Assembly (NCBI RefSeq): GCF_001717585.1 | Contig: NZ_CP017042.1 | Location: 1,015,001 to 1,079,000, forward strand | Direction of reading: 5' to 3' | DNA length: 64,000 nucleotides | From: Selenomonas sp. oral taxon 920 | GTDB taxonomy: Bacteria > Bacillota > Negativicutes > Selenomonadales > Selenomonadaceae | In this document: piece by piece, positions 28,427-36,861 of the stretch | Layout: every line of letters starts with the position of its first letter | Position numbering within the stretch: position 1 is the first letter of the stretch | Notes under the pieces: generated by a model | What the model saw: the letters and a program-made list of their open reading frames with translations, nothing else | Told to the model about the DNA's origin: nothing | Databases searched by the model: none | Made by a program: the position numbers and the translations under genes

Positions 28427-29068
28427 TTGAATATACGGATGGGAGCGGCATTCGTCGGAATTGCCGTCGTTGCCGGAATTGCAGGAAGTATTGCCTTGGA
28501 TGTATTTCGTGCTGCAGTGACCGTGCCGTCCAGTGCAGATGGCGGAAAGCGGATCACCATTGCACGGGATTCGGTCGATCAAACGCTCTTGGCGGATGAC
28601 GCGGCGAAGCGTGAGGCAGAGGTAATGCGTCAGAAGCGTGCAGAGGAGCAGCGTGCGGCTGCGCGTATTGCACGCGATGCATTGGTGCTTGGTGAGATTA
28701 CTTATGGTGCATCGGAGATGGACGTACGTGCACGCTATGGTGCGCCGTTCGAAGTGGAGTCAGAGCGCTCCATGCGTTATGCGGGCAAAGAAGTGGTTGA
28801 ATACGACTATACAGACGGTCTGTCCCTCGATTTCGTCGATGGCGTGGTGCGTTTGGTCAAGGTGTCAAAACACAGTGCACTCACATCGGGCAAGGGGGTT
28901 CAGATCGGAACGCCCGTCGAGGAGCTGCGGCGCGTCTATGGTGAGCCGAGTATGGTCTATGGGGAGGATTACATCTACTTTTCCGAGGAAGATCCAACCG
29001 TTGGTTTTGCCTTTGAGGTCGAACACGGTCGTGTAGAGGAAATAAAGATGGGGGATTTGGGGCTTTAG
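28427..29068 (+). CDS. membrane-anchored paralogue with two YGxP modules
   Basis: 213 residues from TTG 28427, supported by AGGGGAGAGA 6-8 bases upstream. An N-terminal membrane anchor (residues about 5-27) is followed by a charged helical stretch rich in K, R, E and A (about 55-80), then two modules: ITYGASEMDVRARYGAPFEVE and VQIGTPVEELRRVYGEPSM. Each is followed by aromatic beta strands (YIYFSEEDPTVGFAFEVE). It is clearly homologous to the preceding gene, so the pair arose by duplication with a changed membrane-targeting end. Function unknown; both would face the periplasm. Confidence 0.75.
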   Translation: MNIRMGAAFVGIAVVAGIAGSIALDVFRAAVTVPSSADGGKRITIARDSVDQTLLADDAAKREAEVMRQKRAEEQRAAARIARDALVLGEITYGASEMDVRARYGAPFEVESERSMRYAGKEVVEYDYTDGLSLDFVDGVVRLVKVSKHSALTSGKGVQIGTPVEELRRVYGEPSMVYGEDYIYFSEEDPTVGFAFEVEHGRVEEIKMGDLGL

Positions 29069-29115
29069 TATCCGAACGAAACCCCATATGTTTTACAAGG
29101 AGAAAATGATTTGAT

Positions 29116-29145
29116 CTGAGGGTGCTTATGTACTCTCAGTTTTTT
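29116..29145 (+). terminator. terminator after YGxP gene pair
   Basis: CTGAGGGT (29116-29123) pairs with ACTCTCAG (29132-29139), followed by a T run ending at 29145. Confidence 0.8.
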
Positions 29146-29146
29146 A

Positions 29147-29183
29147 TTGACATGAATATCTTTATATCGTAATATATGGATAT
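29147..29183 (+). promoter_or_regulatory. CoADR operon promoter with palindromic operator
   Basis: TTGACA (29147-29152), 17-bp spacer, TAATAT (29170-29175). A 28-bp palindrome, ATATC-TT-TATAT-CGTA-ATATA-TG-GATAT (29156-29183), covers part of the spacer and the whole -10. It is placed ideally for repression, and an ArsR-family regulator is encoded second in the operon. Confidence 0.75.
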
Positions 29184-29210
29184 AGTGATTAGATAAGAGG
29201 AGGAATTCAT

Positions 29211-30881
29211 GTGAGCAAGTATATTATTGTCGGTGGAGTGGCAGGCGGAGCGACGGCTGCGGCACGTCTGCGCCGATTGGATGAGCATGCGGAGATCGTT
29301 CTCTTTGAGCGTGGGGAGGATATATCCTTTGCAAACTGTGGGCTGCCGTACTATGTCGGCGATGTCATCGCCGAGCGGGGGGACTTGCTCCTCCAAACTC
29401 CTGAGAAGTTCCGTGGGATGTATAACGTCGACGTGCGTGTGTGCAGTGAGGTCACACGTGTGGATACGGAAAATCGTACCGTAGAGGTGCGCTCTGCGGA
29501 CGGCGTATACACGGAAAGTTATGATGCGCTGCTGCTCTCTCCGGGGGCAAAGCCGCTGCGTCCGCCGATCCCCGGCATCGATCATCCGCGTATCGCGACG
29601 CTGCGCAGTGTGCAGGATGCGGATCGCATTCGTTCCTTTATCGGTACGGGCGGCAGTGTTGTTGTGGTCGGCGGCGGCTTCATCGGCGTGGAGCTTGCGG
29701 AAAATCTGTGTGAGCGAGAGCTGTCGGTTACTCTGGTCGAGGCGATGCCGCATATCCTTCCGATCTTCGACACAGATATGATTTCCCTGCTTGAGGATGA
29801 GCTGCGTAGGCACGGCGTAGAGCTTGCGCTTGGGGATGGAGTTGCCGGATTTGAGGAGCAGGAGGACGGTGGGATCTGCGTACGTCTTTCCAGTGGGCGT
29901 ACGGTACATGGGGATTTCGTCGCGCTTGCGATCGGCGTGCATCCCGATACCGCGTTCCTCGACGGGAGCGGCATTGCGCTCGGGGAGCGGGGGCATATTC
30001 TGGTCGATGAATATATGGCGACCAATGTTCCCCATGTCTATGCCGTTGGAGATGCTGTGCTGACATGCTCCGCACAGACAGGAAAAGCTGTGGCGCTTCC
30101 GCTTGCGGGACCCGCCAATCGTCAGGCACGTCTGGCCGCGGATCGTATGGCAGGGGAGGCGCGTGCCTATCGCGGCGTAGTTGGAACTGCCGCGCTCAAG
30201 GTATTTGGTCTTACGGCAGCGGCAACGGGGCAGAACGAGCGAGCCCTCCAGTCAGCGGGGATGGTGTACGGAAAGGATTATCGCTTTACGGTGATTTTCC
30301 CGCGCCATCATGTGGCCTATTATCCGGGGGCAAAGGAGGTTGCACTCAAGCTGATTTTCCGTCTTTCGGACGGTGTTGTACTGGGGGCGCAGGCAATCGG
30401 TGCGGAGGGCGTGGACAAGCGCATCGATGTTCTTGCCTCTGCCATCGGGCGGTCGCTCACGGTTGCGGATTTGGAAGAGTTTGAGCTGTCCTATGCACCG
30501 CCGTATTCCGCAGCGAAAGATCCCGTGAATATGGCCGGCTATGCAGCAGAAAATATTCTGCAGGGCAGGAGTATTCCGCTTCTCCCGCACGAGCTTTCGG
30601 CGGAACTTGCGGAAGGGGCAAGGCTCATCGACGTTCGCCCGCCGGAGGAATATCATGCGGGCGAGATCGCAGGGGCGCAGCGCATTCCTTTGCCTCAGCT
30701 GCGCGAGCGTCTGCATGAATTCGATCCGCAGGTACCGATCGTCGTCTGCTGCAAGATGGGGCTGCGCGGCTATCTTGCGGAGCAGATTTTGCGGGCGCAT
30801 GGTCTCACTGTAAAGAATCTGGTCGGCGGCTATACCTACATGAAGATGCAGTGTGAAGGAGAGAAATCATATGGTGCTTGA
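29211..30881 (+). CDS. CoA-disulfide reductase with C-terminal rhodanese domain
   Basis: FAD-dependent pyridine nucleotide-disulfide reductase fused to a rhodanese, 556 residues. Relatives reduce CoA disulfide, CoA persulfide or polysulfide with NAD(P)H. Seen: FAD motif VGGVAGGATAAARLR (residues 7-21), single active-site cysteine C43 in FANCGLPYY as in CoA-disulfide reductases, second nucleotide motif VVGGGFIGVELAE near 155, and the FAD-binding AVGDAV near 282. The rhodanese domain (about 465-556) has catalytic loop CCKMGLRG near 514. GTG 29211 follows GAGGAGG. It is first in an operon with arsR, ferredoxin and a membrane Fe-S protein, and overlaps arsR by 11 bases. Confidence 0.93.
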   Translation: MSKYIIVGGVAGGATAAARLRRLDEHAEIVLFERGEDISFANCGLPYYVGDVIAERGDLLLQTPEKFRGMYNVDVRVCSEVTRVDTENRTVEVRSADGVYTESYDALLLSPGAKPLRPPIPGIDHPRIATLRSVQDADRIRSFIGTGGSVVVVGGGFIGVELAENLCERELSVTLVEAMPHILPIFDTDMISLLEDELRRHGVELALGDGVAGFEEQEDGGICVRLSSGRTVHGDFVALAIGVHPDTAFLDGSGIALGERGHILVDEYMATNVPHVYAVGDAVLTCSAQTGKAVALPLAGPANRQARLAADRMAGEARAYRGVVGTAALKVFGLTAAATGQNERALQSAGMVYGKDYRFTVIFPRHHVAYYPGAKEVALKLIFRLSDGVVLGAQAIGAEGVDKRIDVLASAIGRSLTVADLEEFELSYAPPYSAAKDPVNMAGYAAENILQGRSIPLLPHELSAELAEGARLIDVRPPEEYHAGEIAGAQRIPLPQLRERLHEFDPQVPIVVCCKMGLRGYLAEQILRAHGLTVKNLVGGYTYMKMQCEGEKSYGA

Positions 30882-31209
30882 GGATCAGGAACGTCTCGAG
30901 GAGGCCGCAGATTTCTTGCGGGCATTGGCGCATCCCGTACGGCTCTGTATTGTACGCCGCCTCCTGCGCGATGGGAGCTGTAATGTCTCCTATATGCAGG
31001 ATTGTCTGGATGCACCGCAGTCCACGGTGTCGCAGCATCTGAGCAAGCTGCGCCAGGCGGGGCTGATCCGTGGAGAACGCAGCGGGCTTGAGGTTGTTTA
31101 TCAGTTGAAGGATGCGCGTGTTGCAAAGATCTTGCGTGCCCTGCTCTGTGGGGCAGACGAGGAGGGGGCGGCTCATGGGGATGAGGAAGCAGCCGCTCCC
31201 GGTTGTTGA
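30871..31209 (+). CDS. ArsR-family transcriptional regulator
   Basis: Winged-helix repressor of 112 residues with recognition helix region PQSTVSQHLSKLRQAGLI (49-66) and wing SGLEVVYQL. Cysteines are at 26, 37, 45, 93 and 112. C37 (in GSCNV) and C93 (in ALLCGA) are roughly where persulfide-sensing ArsR proteins carry their pair, so sulfur or redox sensing is plausible. The metal-site motif ELCVCDL is absent. ATG 30871 has GAAGGAGAG upstream. Its gene overlaps the reductase and ferredoxin genes, and a palindrome over the operon -10 is the likely target. Confidence 0.92.
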   Translation: MVLEDQERLEEAADFLRALAHPVRLCIVRRLLRDGSCNVSYMQDCLDAPQSTVSQHLSKLRQAGLIRGERSGLEVVYQLKDARVAKILRALLCGADEEGAAHGDEEAAAPGC

Positions 31210-31378
31210 ACGCAGAAGCTGTGTTGCCTGTGGAACGTGTCAGAGTGTGTGCCCGCGTGGAGCAATTTCCGTTAGGTACGGGATCTATGCGGTGGTTGAT
31301 CCTGAACGCTGCATCGGCTGCGGTATGTGCAGTCGTGAGTGTCCGGCGGAGATCATACGAATGGAGGTGTGCACATGA
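31175..31378 (+). CDS. 2[4Fe-4S] ferredoxin
   Basis: 67-residue electron carrier with two complete cluster motifs, CVACGTCQSVCP and CIGCGMCSRECP, separated by a short strand region as in bacterial ferredoxins. ATG 31175 follows GAGGAGGGGG. It overlaps the arsR 3' end by 35 bases in another frame, and its stop overlaps the next start. Likely partner of the CoADR-like enzyme or the membrane Fe-S protein of the same operon. Confidence 0.9.
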   Translation: MGMRKQPLPVVERRSCVACGTCQSVCPRGAISVRYGIYAVVDPERCIGCGMCSRECPAEIIRMEVCT

Positions 31379-31998
31379 GGACGAGGGGCAAGCGATGGTA
31401 TCAATATTTTTGGATCTTCTCCATCGTGTATTTCTCACTGGGGGGTGTCAATATCCTGTTCGCATGGCTCGGCATGATCTGCTTTCTCACGCCGCTCGCC
31501 TTTGCTATGGTGGCGGGAAACAAGGATTACTGCAATCACTACTGTGATCGTGGACAGCTCTTTCAGCTGCTCGGCAGTCGTCTGCATCTTTCCGCACGAA
31601 ATGAACTGCCTGCGTGGCTGCGCAGCCGGCGGTTCCGCTATGGATTCTTGGCGTTCTTTCTGACCATGTTTGTCAATGTGATGGTCGTAAGCTATCATGC
31701 GGCGGCAGGTGCTCCTCTGCGGGAGACGGTGACACTGTTCTGGCTGTTTGATGTGCCGTGGGGCTGGGCGTACAGCGGAGATGGCGCACCGTGGGCTGCA
31801 CAGTTCGCCTTCGGCTTCTACAGCCTCATGCTGACCTCGGCAATCATCGGCATTTTGATGATGCTGCGCTATCGTCCGCGTGCATGGTGCGTCATCTGTC
31901 TGATGGGGACGATGACACAGGAAATATGCCGTGCAAAAGTACCGAAGGAAATGAGAGCGGCAGATTTCAATGAGCGTGGCATTTGTCCGAATGACTGA
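31375..31998 (+). CDS. membrane protein with cysteine-rich Fe-S-like motifs
   Basis: 207 residues with about four hydrophobic segments. Cysteine groups lie in KDYCNHYCDRGQLF (near 55-68) and WCVICLMGTMTQEICR (near 175-190), facing the cytoplasm by simple topology. The pattern resembles the membrane ferredoxin-like family (NosR/YccM, COG0348), in which quinol or ferredoxin electrons cross the membrane, but the usual CxxCxxCxxxCP repeats are not complete. It starts at ATG 31375 on the ferredoxin stop. With a ferredoxin and a disulfide reductase upstream, it may form an electron path between membrane and thiol pool. Confidence 0.7.
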   Translation: MRTRGKRWYQYFWIFSIVYFSLGGVNILFAWLGMICFLTPLAFAMVAGNKDYCNHYCDRGQLFQLLGSRLHLSARNELPAWLRSRRFRYGFLAFFLTMFVNVMVVSYHAAAGAPLRETVTLFWLFDVPWGWAYSGDGAPWAAQFAFGFYSLMLTSAIIGILMMLRYRPRAWCVICLMGTMTQEICRAKVPKEMRAADFNERGICPND

Positions 31999-32016
31999 TA
32001 CCATCTCCATACAATC

Positions 32017-32060
32017 AATCCCCATGCGACGAATCTTTCATCGACGCATGGGGATTTTTT
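32017..32060 (+). terminator. CoADR operon terminator
   Basis: AATCCCCATGCG (32017-32028) pairs perfectly with CGCATGGGGATT (32045-32056), then T. Confidence 0.9.
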
Positions 32061-32103
32061 CGCGTATATATGTTTGTAATATAAGGTGAAAGCGGCATAT
32101 TGA

Positions 32104-32132
32104 TTGACGCTTTCGGTATTTTCTGCTATAAC
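32104..32132 (+). promoter_or_regulatory. ACT-UPF0210-nth-aro operon promoter
   Basis: TTGACG (32104-32109), 17-bp spacer, TATAAC (32127-32132). Confidence 0.8.
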
Positions 32133-32196
32133 TTAGTGTATATCTCTATCACAATTTGCATTGGGTGAGTGTATATTTTTCTGAGGAGTGACGACG

Positions 32197-32469
32197 ATGA
32201 AGCTGGTTGTGACGATTGTCGGACGAGATCAAGTCGGTATTGTGGCGATGGTGAGCGGGATTCTCGCGGAGCAGCGCGTGAATATCATGAATGTGAATCA
32301 GAATATCATGGACGGGTTCTTCAACATGGTCATGATTGCCGAGATGCCAGACGATGCGGAGATCCGCCTGAAGGAGCTGCAGGAACTTCTGCGGAAAAAG
32401 GGGGAGGAGCGCGGTCTTGAGATCAAGCTCCAGCACCAGGAGATTTTTCAGGTCATGCACAGCATTTGA
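32197..32469 (+). CDS. ACT domain protein (UPF0237 family)
   Basis: 90-residue protein made of one glycine-cleavage-regulator-type ACT domain: KLVVTIVGRDQVGIVAMVSG, then VNIMNVNQNIMDGFFNM. Such proteins bind amino acids or other small ligands. It always pairs with the UPF0210 gene found next, 15 bases downstream. ATG 32197 was chosen with GAGGAGTGA upstream; GTG 32188 sits inside that ribosome site. First gene of the operon running to tyrA. Confidence 0.93.
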   Translation: MKLVVTIVGRDQVGIVAMVSGILAEQRVNIMNVNQNIMDGFFNMVMIAEMPDDAEIRLKELQELLRKKGEERGLEIKLQHQEIFQVMHSI

Positions 32470-32484
32470 GCGAGGAGCGGCAGA

Positions 32485-33846
32485 GTGATTACATTTGACG
32501 ACATCCGTGAAACCAATCGGATGATTACGGAGAACCGCCTCGATGTGCGTACGATCACGATGGGCATTTCCCTGCGCGACTGTGCGCACCCGAACATTGA
32601 CAAGTTCTGCCAGAATGTGTATGAGAAGATCACGCGCTCGGCAGAGTATCTTGTTCGTACGGGCGAGGACATTGAGATGGAGTACGGCATCCCCATCATC
32701 AACAAGCGCATCTCCGTCACGCCGATTGCGATTGCGGCGGACGCATGTCAGACGGACTCGTTTGTGCCCGTGGCGGAGGCGCTTGATCGTGCGGCAAAGA
32801 CGGTTGGGGTCAACTTTATCGGTGGCTTTTCTGCGCTCGTCGAAAAGGGGATGACGCACGGCGACCGCGTACTCATCGATTCGATCCCACAGGCGATGGC
32901 GGCGACAGACATTGTCTGCTCCTCGGTGAACATCGGCTCGACGAAGGCGGGCATTAATATGGATGCGGTGCGCGAGATGGGCGAGGTGATCAAGCGCACG
33001 GCAGAGCTGACGCGTGAGCAGGAGGCAATCGGCTGCGCGAAGATCGTTGTGTTCTGCAATGCGCCGGGGGACAACCCCTTTATGGCGGGTGCCTTCCACG
33101 GCGTTGCCGAGGGCGACCGTGTCATCAATGTGGGGGTCAGTGGCCCGGGTGTCGTGAAGCACGCACTTGAGGATCTCAAGGGCGCGGACTTTACCGAGAT
33201 TGCCGAGACGATCAAGCGTACGGCGTTCAAGATTACGCGCGTGGGACAACTCGTCGCACGTGAGGCATCGCGCCGTCTGGGCGTACCGTTCGGCATCATC
33301 GATCTCTCGCTTGCACCGACCTCGGAAGTCGGGGACAGCGTTGCGCGCATCCTCGAGGAGATGGGGCTGGAGGCGTGCGGTGCACCGGGAACGACGGCGG
33401 CACTTGCACTCCTCAACGATGCGGTGAAGAAGGGCGGGCTCATGGCGAGCTCTCATGTCGGCGGGCTCTCGGGGGCGTTCATTCCCGTGAGCGAGGATGA
33501 GGGAATGATTGACGCGGTGGAGCGCGGCAGTCTCTCCATTGAAAAACTCGAGGCGATGACCTGTGTCTGCTCGGTTGGTCTGGATATGATTGCGATTGAG
33601 GGGGATACGTCTGCTGCGACCATCTCCGCGATCATTGCGGACGAGGCAGCCATCGGCATGGTGAACAATAAGACAACGGCGGTGCGCGTGATCCCTGTAC
33701 CGGGCAAGAAGGTCGGTGAGGGCGTATCCTTCGGCGGTCTCCTTGGCTACTCGCCGATTGTGCCCGTACGCAGCGGATTCAGCTCGGCGGCATTCATTGC
33801 ACGCGGTGGTCGAATTCCCGCGCCGACACGGTCGCTGACAAACTGA
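32485..33846 (+). CDS. UPF0210 (PFL-like) family protein
   Basis: 453-residue cytoplasmic protein of the UPF0210/DUF711 family, structurally related to glycyl-radical enzymes but without a known reaction. Family hallmarks are the start [14 protein letters not shown], the segment [15 protein letters not shown] and the glycine-rich [23 protein letters not shown] 32485 has AGGAG 8 bases upstream. It is co-transcribed with its usual ACT-domain partner and separated from nth by only two bases. Confidence 0.92.
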   Translation: MITFDDIRETNRMITENRLDVRTITMGISLRDCAHPNIDKFCQNVYEKITRSAEYLVRTGEDIEMEYGIPIINKRISVTPIAIAADACQTDSFVPVAEALDRAAKTVGVNFIGGFSALVEKGMTHGDRVLIDSIPQAMAATDIVCSSVNIGSTKAGINMDAVREMGEVIKRTAELTREQEAIGCAKIVVFCNAPGDNPFMAGAFHGVAEGDRVINVGVSGPGVVKHALEDLKGADFTEIAETIKRTAFKITRVGQLVAREASRRLGVPFGIIDLSLAPTSEVGDSVARILEEMGLEACGAPGTTAALALLNDAVKKGGLMASSHVGGLSGAFIPVSEDEGMIDAVERGSLSIEKLEAMTCVCSVGLDMIAIEGDTSAATISAIIADEAAIGMVNNKTTAVRVIPVPGKKVGEGVSFGGLLGYSPIVPVRSGFSSAAFIARGGRIPAPTRSLTN

Positions 33847-33848
33847 GT

Positions 33849-34478
33849 ATGAGAGTAACGAAAGCCATCAAGGCAGAGCAGCTGCGCATTCTGAGGGAAC
33901 TCTATCCGAATGCAAAGCCCGCCCTCACGTTCAAGACACCGTTCGAGCTCCTCATCGCGGTGATTCTGTCGGCGCAGTGTACGGATGTGCGTGTGAATGT
34001 GGTAACGGGACGGCTGTTTCAATATGCGAATACGCCCGAGGCGATTGCGGCACTCGGGCAGACGAAGCTCGAAACAGCGATTCATGATTGTGGGTTCTTC
34101 CGCATGAAGGCAAAGCATATCCTCGAAACCTGCCATATCCTTTTGCAGGAATACGGCGGGGAGGTTCCCGCCGATTTCGAGGCTCTGCAAAAGCTTCCCG
34201 GGGTCGGACGCAAGACGGCAAATGTCGTGATGAGCGTTGCTTTTCACGCACCTGCGATTGCGGTCGATACGCATGTGTTTCGCGTGGCGAACCGTCTGCA
34301 CCTCGCGGTCGGCAAGACTCCGCTTGAGGTAGAGAAGGGGCTGCAGAAGGCGATTCCGCGCGCGGACTGGAGCGATGCCCATCACTGGTTGATCCTGCAC
34401 GGACGGCAGCTCTGCAAGGCGCGCAAGCCGCTCTGTGGGGAGTGTCCGCTCGCTCCGATCTGTCCGAGTGCGGCATGA
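33849..34478 (+). CDS. nth: endonuclease III
   Basis: Base-excision repair glycosylase/AP lyase for oxidised pyrimidines. The 209-residue protein shows the helix-hairpin-helix LPGVGRKTANVV with the catalytic lysine (near 120). The catalytic aspartate follows in VDTHVFRV (near 138), and the C-terminal [4Fe-4S] loop is formed by cysteines in CKARKPLCGECPLAPIC. It lies within the ACT-UPF0210-aro operon and has no strong ribosome site of its own, suggesting coupling to the upstream gene. Confidence 0.96.
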   Translation: MRVTKAIKAEQLRILRELYPNAKPALTFKTPFELLIAVILSAQCTDVRVNVVTGRLFQYANTPEAIAALGQTKLETAIHDCGFFRMKAKHILETCHILLQEYGGEVPADFEALQKLPGVGRKTANVVMSVAFHAPAIAVDTHVFRVANRLHLAVGKTPLEVEKGLQKAIPRADWSDAHHWLILHGRQLCKARKPLCGECPLAPICPSAA

Positions 34479-34498
34479 TTATAAATGGGGGTGGGCGT

Positions 34499-34948
34499 AT
34501 GGTCTATCGAAAGGCGCGTTTTGATGACATCGAGTCCATCTACGAACTCGTGCATATCTATGCGGCACAGGGGGAGATGCTCCCGCGTTCGCGCAATACC
34601 CTCTATGAGAATCTGCGCGACATGATTGTTGCAGAGGACGCGGGAGCGGTCGTCGGGGTCGGTGCCCTGCACATCATGTGGGATCGGCTTGCTGAGGTAC
34701 GCATGATGGCGATTGATCCTGCGCGTACACGACAGGGGATTGGAGCGGAGATTGTCGGGTATCTGCTCACGGAGGGAGATGCACTCGGCATCGAGAAGGT
34801 GTTTACGCTGACCTATAAGCCGGATTTTTTCCGTAAGCTCGGCTTTATCCGCATCAGCCGTGAAGAACTGCCGCAGAAGGTTTGGAAAGAGTGCATCGAC
34901 TGCCCGAAGTATCCAAACTGTGACGAAATTGCTATGATCAAGGTATGA
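34499..34948 (+). CDS. GNAT N-acetyltransferase (ArgA-like, COG1246)
   Basis: 149-residue GCN5-type acetyltransferase. It has the entry sequence VYRKARFDDIESIYELV and the acetyl-CoA loop RTRQGIGAEIVGYLL near residue 80. The C-terminal CIDCPKYPNCDEIAMIKV motif is typical of the short ArgA-like proteins thought to make N-acetylglutamate in several Firmicutes. ATG 34499 is preferred, with GGGGGTGGG close upstream; ATG 34475 overlaps the nth stop and adds eight glycine-rich residues. argCJBD lie at the other end of the window, so a role in arginine synthesis is plausible but unproven. Confidence 0.85.
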   Translation: MVYRKARFDDIESIYELVHIYAAQGEMLPRSRNTLYENLRDMIVAEDAGAVVGVGALHIMWDRLAEVRMMAIDPARTRQGIGAEIVGYLLTEGDALGIEKVFTLTYKPDFFRKLGFIRISREELPQKVWKECIDCPKYPNCDEIAMIKV

Positions 34949-34960
34949 TGGAGGAGCATT

Positions 34961-35974
34961 ATGATTGTTGTTATGAATTCCAGAGCCACACAGGAAAATA
35001 TCGATCAGGTGGTCGCGAAGATCGAGCAGGCAGGACTTCGGACGCATCTGTCGGAGGGGGAGGATCGCTTCATCATCGGTGTGATCGGCGATAAGAACCT
35101 CATTGCAGGGCTTGAGATGAATATGATGGATGGTGTTGAGAAAACAGTTCGTATTACAGAGAAGTATAAGCTGGTCAGCCGCGATTTCCATCCGGCGAAC
35201 AGTATTGTTGACGTGGCGGGCTTTCCTGTCGGCGGTGAGCAGCTTGCCATTATGGCAGGACCCTGCTCTGTCGAGAGTTATGACCAGCTCTATGAGGTTG
35301 CCGTCAAGGTCAAGGAAGCCGGTGCACAGTTCTTGCGCGGCGGAGCGTTCAAGCCGCGCACAAGCCCGTATGACTTTCAGGGGCTCGGGATTGAGGGGCT
35401 GAAAATTCTTCGTGATGTCGGAGATAAGACGGGGCTGCGTGTTGTGACCGAAATCGTGGATAAGGACGATATTGAGGTCGTGTCAGAGTATGCTGATCTG
35501 CTTCAGGTTGGTGCGCGCAATATGCAGAATTTCCAAATGCTCAAAGCACTTGGCAAAGTGCAGACACCGGTGCTCTTCAAACGCGGACTGTCCGCAACGA
35601 TCAGCGAATGGCTGAATGCCGCAGAGTACATTGCCTCGGGCGGAAACGAGAACATTATATTCTGTGAGCGAGGTATCCGCACGTATGAGACTTTTACGCG
35701 CAATACAATGGATCTCAATGCAGTTGCGGCACTCAAGGAACTAACGCATTTCCCCGTTATTGCCGATCCGAGCCACGGGACGGGACGCTGGCAGATGGTG
35801 CGCCCGCTGGCGCGTGCTTCCGTTGCCGTCGGGGCGGACGGTCTCATTATCGAGGTGCACTGCCATCCGGAGTGTGCACTCTCGGACGGCGACCAGAGCT
35901 TGGTGCCGCGCAATTTTGAACAGCTGATGGCTGAGGTGCGCCAAATTGCGCCTACGGTTGGTCGACGCGCATGA
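34961..35974 (+). CDS. aroF: 3-deoxy-7-phosphoheptulonate synthase
   Basis: First enzyme of the shikimate pathway, joining phosphoenolpyruvate and erythrose 4-phosphate. The 337 residues comprise an N-terminal ferredoxin-like regulatory domain (about 1-75, MIVVMNSRATQENIDQV) and a type I beta barrel with MAGPCSVES, RGGAFKPRTSPYDFQGLG and DPSHGTGR. The N-terminal domain suggests feedback control by an aromatic amino acid. ATG 34961 follows GGAGGAG. Its stop overlaps the tyrA start. Confidence 0.95.
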   Translation: MIVVMNSRATQENIDQVVAKIEQAGLRTHLSEGEDRFIIGVIGDKNLIAGLEMNMMDGVEKTVRITEKYKLVSRDFHPANSIVDVAGFPVGGEQLAIMAGPCSVESYDQLYEVAVKVKEAGAQFLRGGAFKPRTSPYDFQGLGIEGLKILRDVGDKTGLRVVTEIVDKDDIEVVSEYADLLQVGARNMQNFQMLKALGKVQTPVLFKRGLSATISEWLNAAEYIASGGNENIIFCERGIRTYETFTRNTMDLNAVAALKELTHFPVIADPSHGTGRWQMVRPLARASVAVGADGLIIEVHCHPECALSDGDQSLVPRNFEQLMAEVRQIAPTVGRRA

Positions 35975-36861
35975 GCAGGACGAAGCTCGCCATTATCGGC
36001 GTTGGTCTCATCGGTGGCTCACTTGGCCTCTGTCTGAAGGCGGCACTCGGCGAAAAGATCCATATCACGGGACTCTGCCGAACGGAAGAGTCCATGCGCG
36101 CTGCAGTGGAATGTGGCGCGGTGGATGAGGCTTCGGCTGACCTTGCAGCTGTGGTTGGAGAGGCAGACATTGTATATCTCAGTCCGCCCGTCCTTCAGAT
36201 TGTGCCGATGGTGAAGCGGATTTTGCCATATTTGAAACACGGCGCGGTCCTGACGGATGCGGGCAGCACGAAGGGGGATGTTTACGAGGCTCTGCATGAG
36301 ATTCTGCCCCCGCATGTGTACTATGTGCCAGGGCATCCGATGACGGGACGCGAGAAAAGCGGCGTGACGGCGGCGACGAAGGATCTCTTTGTCCACAAGG
36401 CGTACGTTATCATCGACGATCCGTCTGTGCCGCAGGAGATCAAGGAGCGCTTGATGGCGCTTCTAAAGCATACAGGTGCGAACTTCACCACACTCGATCT
36501 CGCGCAGCATGATCGCTGTGCTGCAGTCATCAGTCATGTTCCGCATCTTGCGGCAGCGGCGCTCGTCACGCTCCTGAACCGCAGTGGGGATGATTTGAAC
36601 TCCTGTCTTAAGCTCATCGGCGGCGGCTTTAAGGACACAACACGAATTGCTTCATCGAATGCGGATATGTGGGCAGACATCTGCATGACAAATAGGAAGC
36701 CCATTGCGGACGCTCTGCGTGAGCTGAGGACTATCCTCGATGAGGTCGCCATGGCGGTAGAGGCGGGGGATCGGCAGGCAGTGCATGATTATTTTGCTGC
36801 CTCAAAGGAACGGCGCGATGGTATTCTTCACGATGCAGAACAAAAATTTGATACGAATTGA
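35971..36861 (+). CDS. tyrA: prephenate dehydrogenase
   Basis: Oxidative decarboxylation of prephenate to 4-hydroxyphenylpyruvate for tyrosine. The 296 residues start with an NAD-binding fold LAIIGVGLIGGSLGL, contain GHPMTGREKSGVTAA with the substrate-binding histidine (near residue 116), and end with the helical dimerisation domain. No C-terminal ACT domain is present. ATG overlaps the aroF stop by four bases; last gene of the operon. No intrinsic terminator is visible before lexA. Confidence 0.94.
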   Translation: MSRTKLAIIGVGLIGGSLGLCLKAALGEKIHITGLCRTEESMRAAVECGAVDEASADLAAVVGEADIVYLSPPVLQIVPMVKRILPYLKHGAVLTDAGSTKGDVYEALHEILPPHVYYVPGHPMTGREKSGVTAATKDLFVHKAYVIIDDPSVPQEIKERLMALLKHTGANFTTLDLAQHDRCAAVISHVPHLAAAALVTLLNRSGDDLNSCLKLIGGGFKDTTRIASSNADMWADICMTNRKPIADALRELRTILDEVAMAVEAGDRQAVHDYFAASKERRDGILHDAEQKFDTN

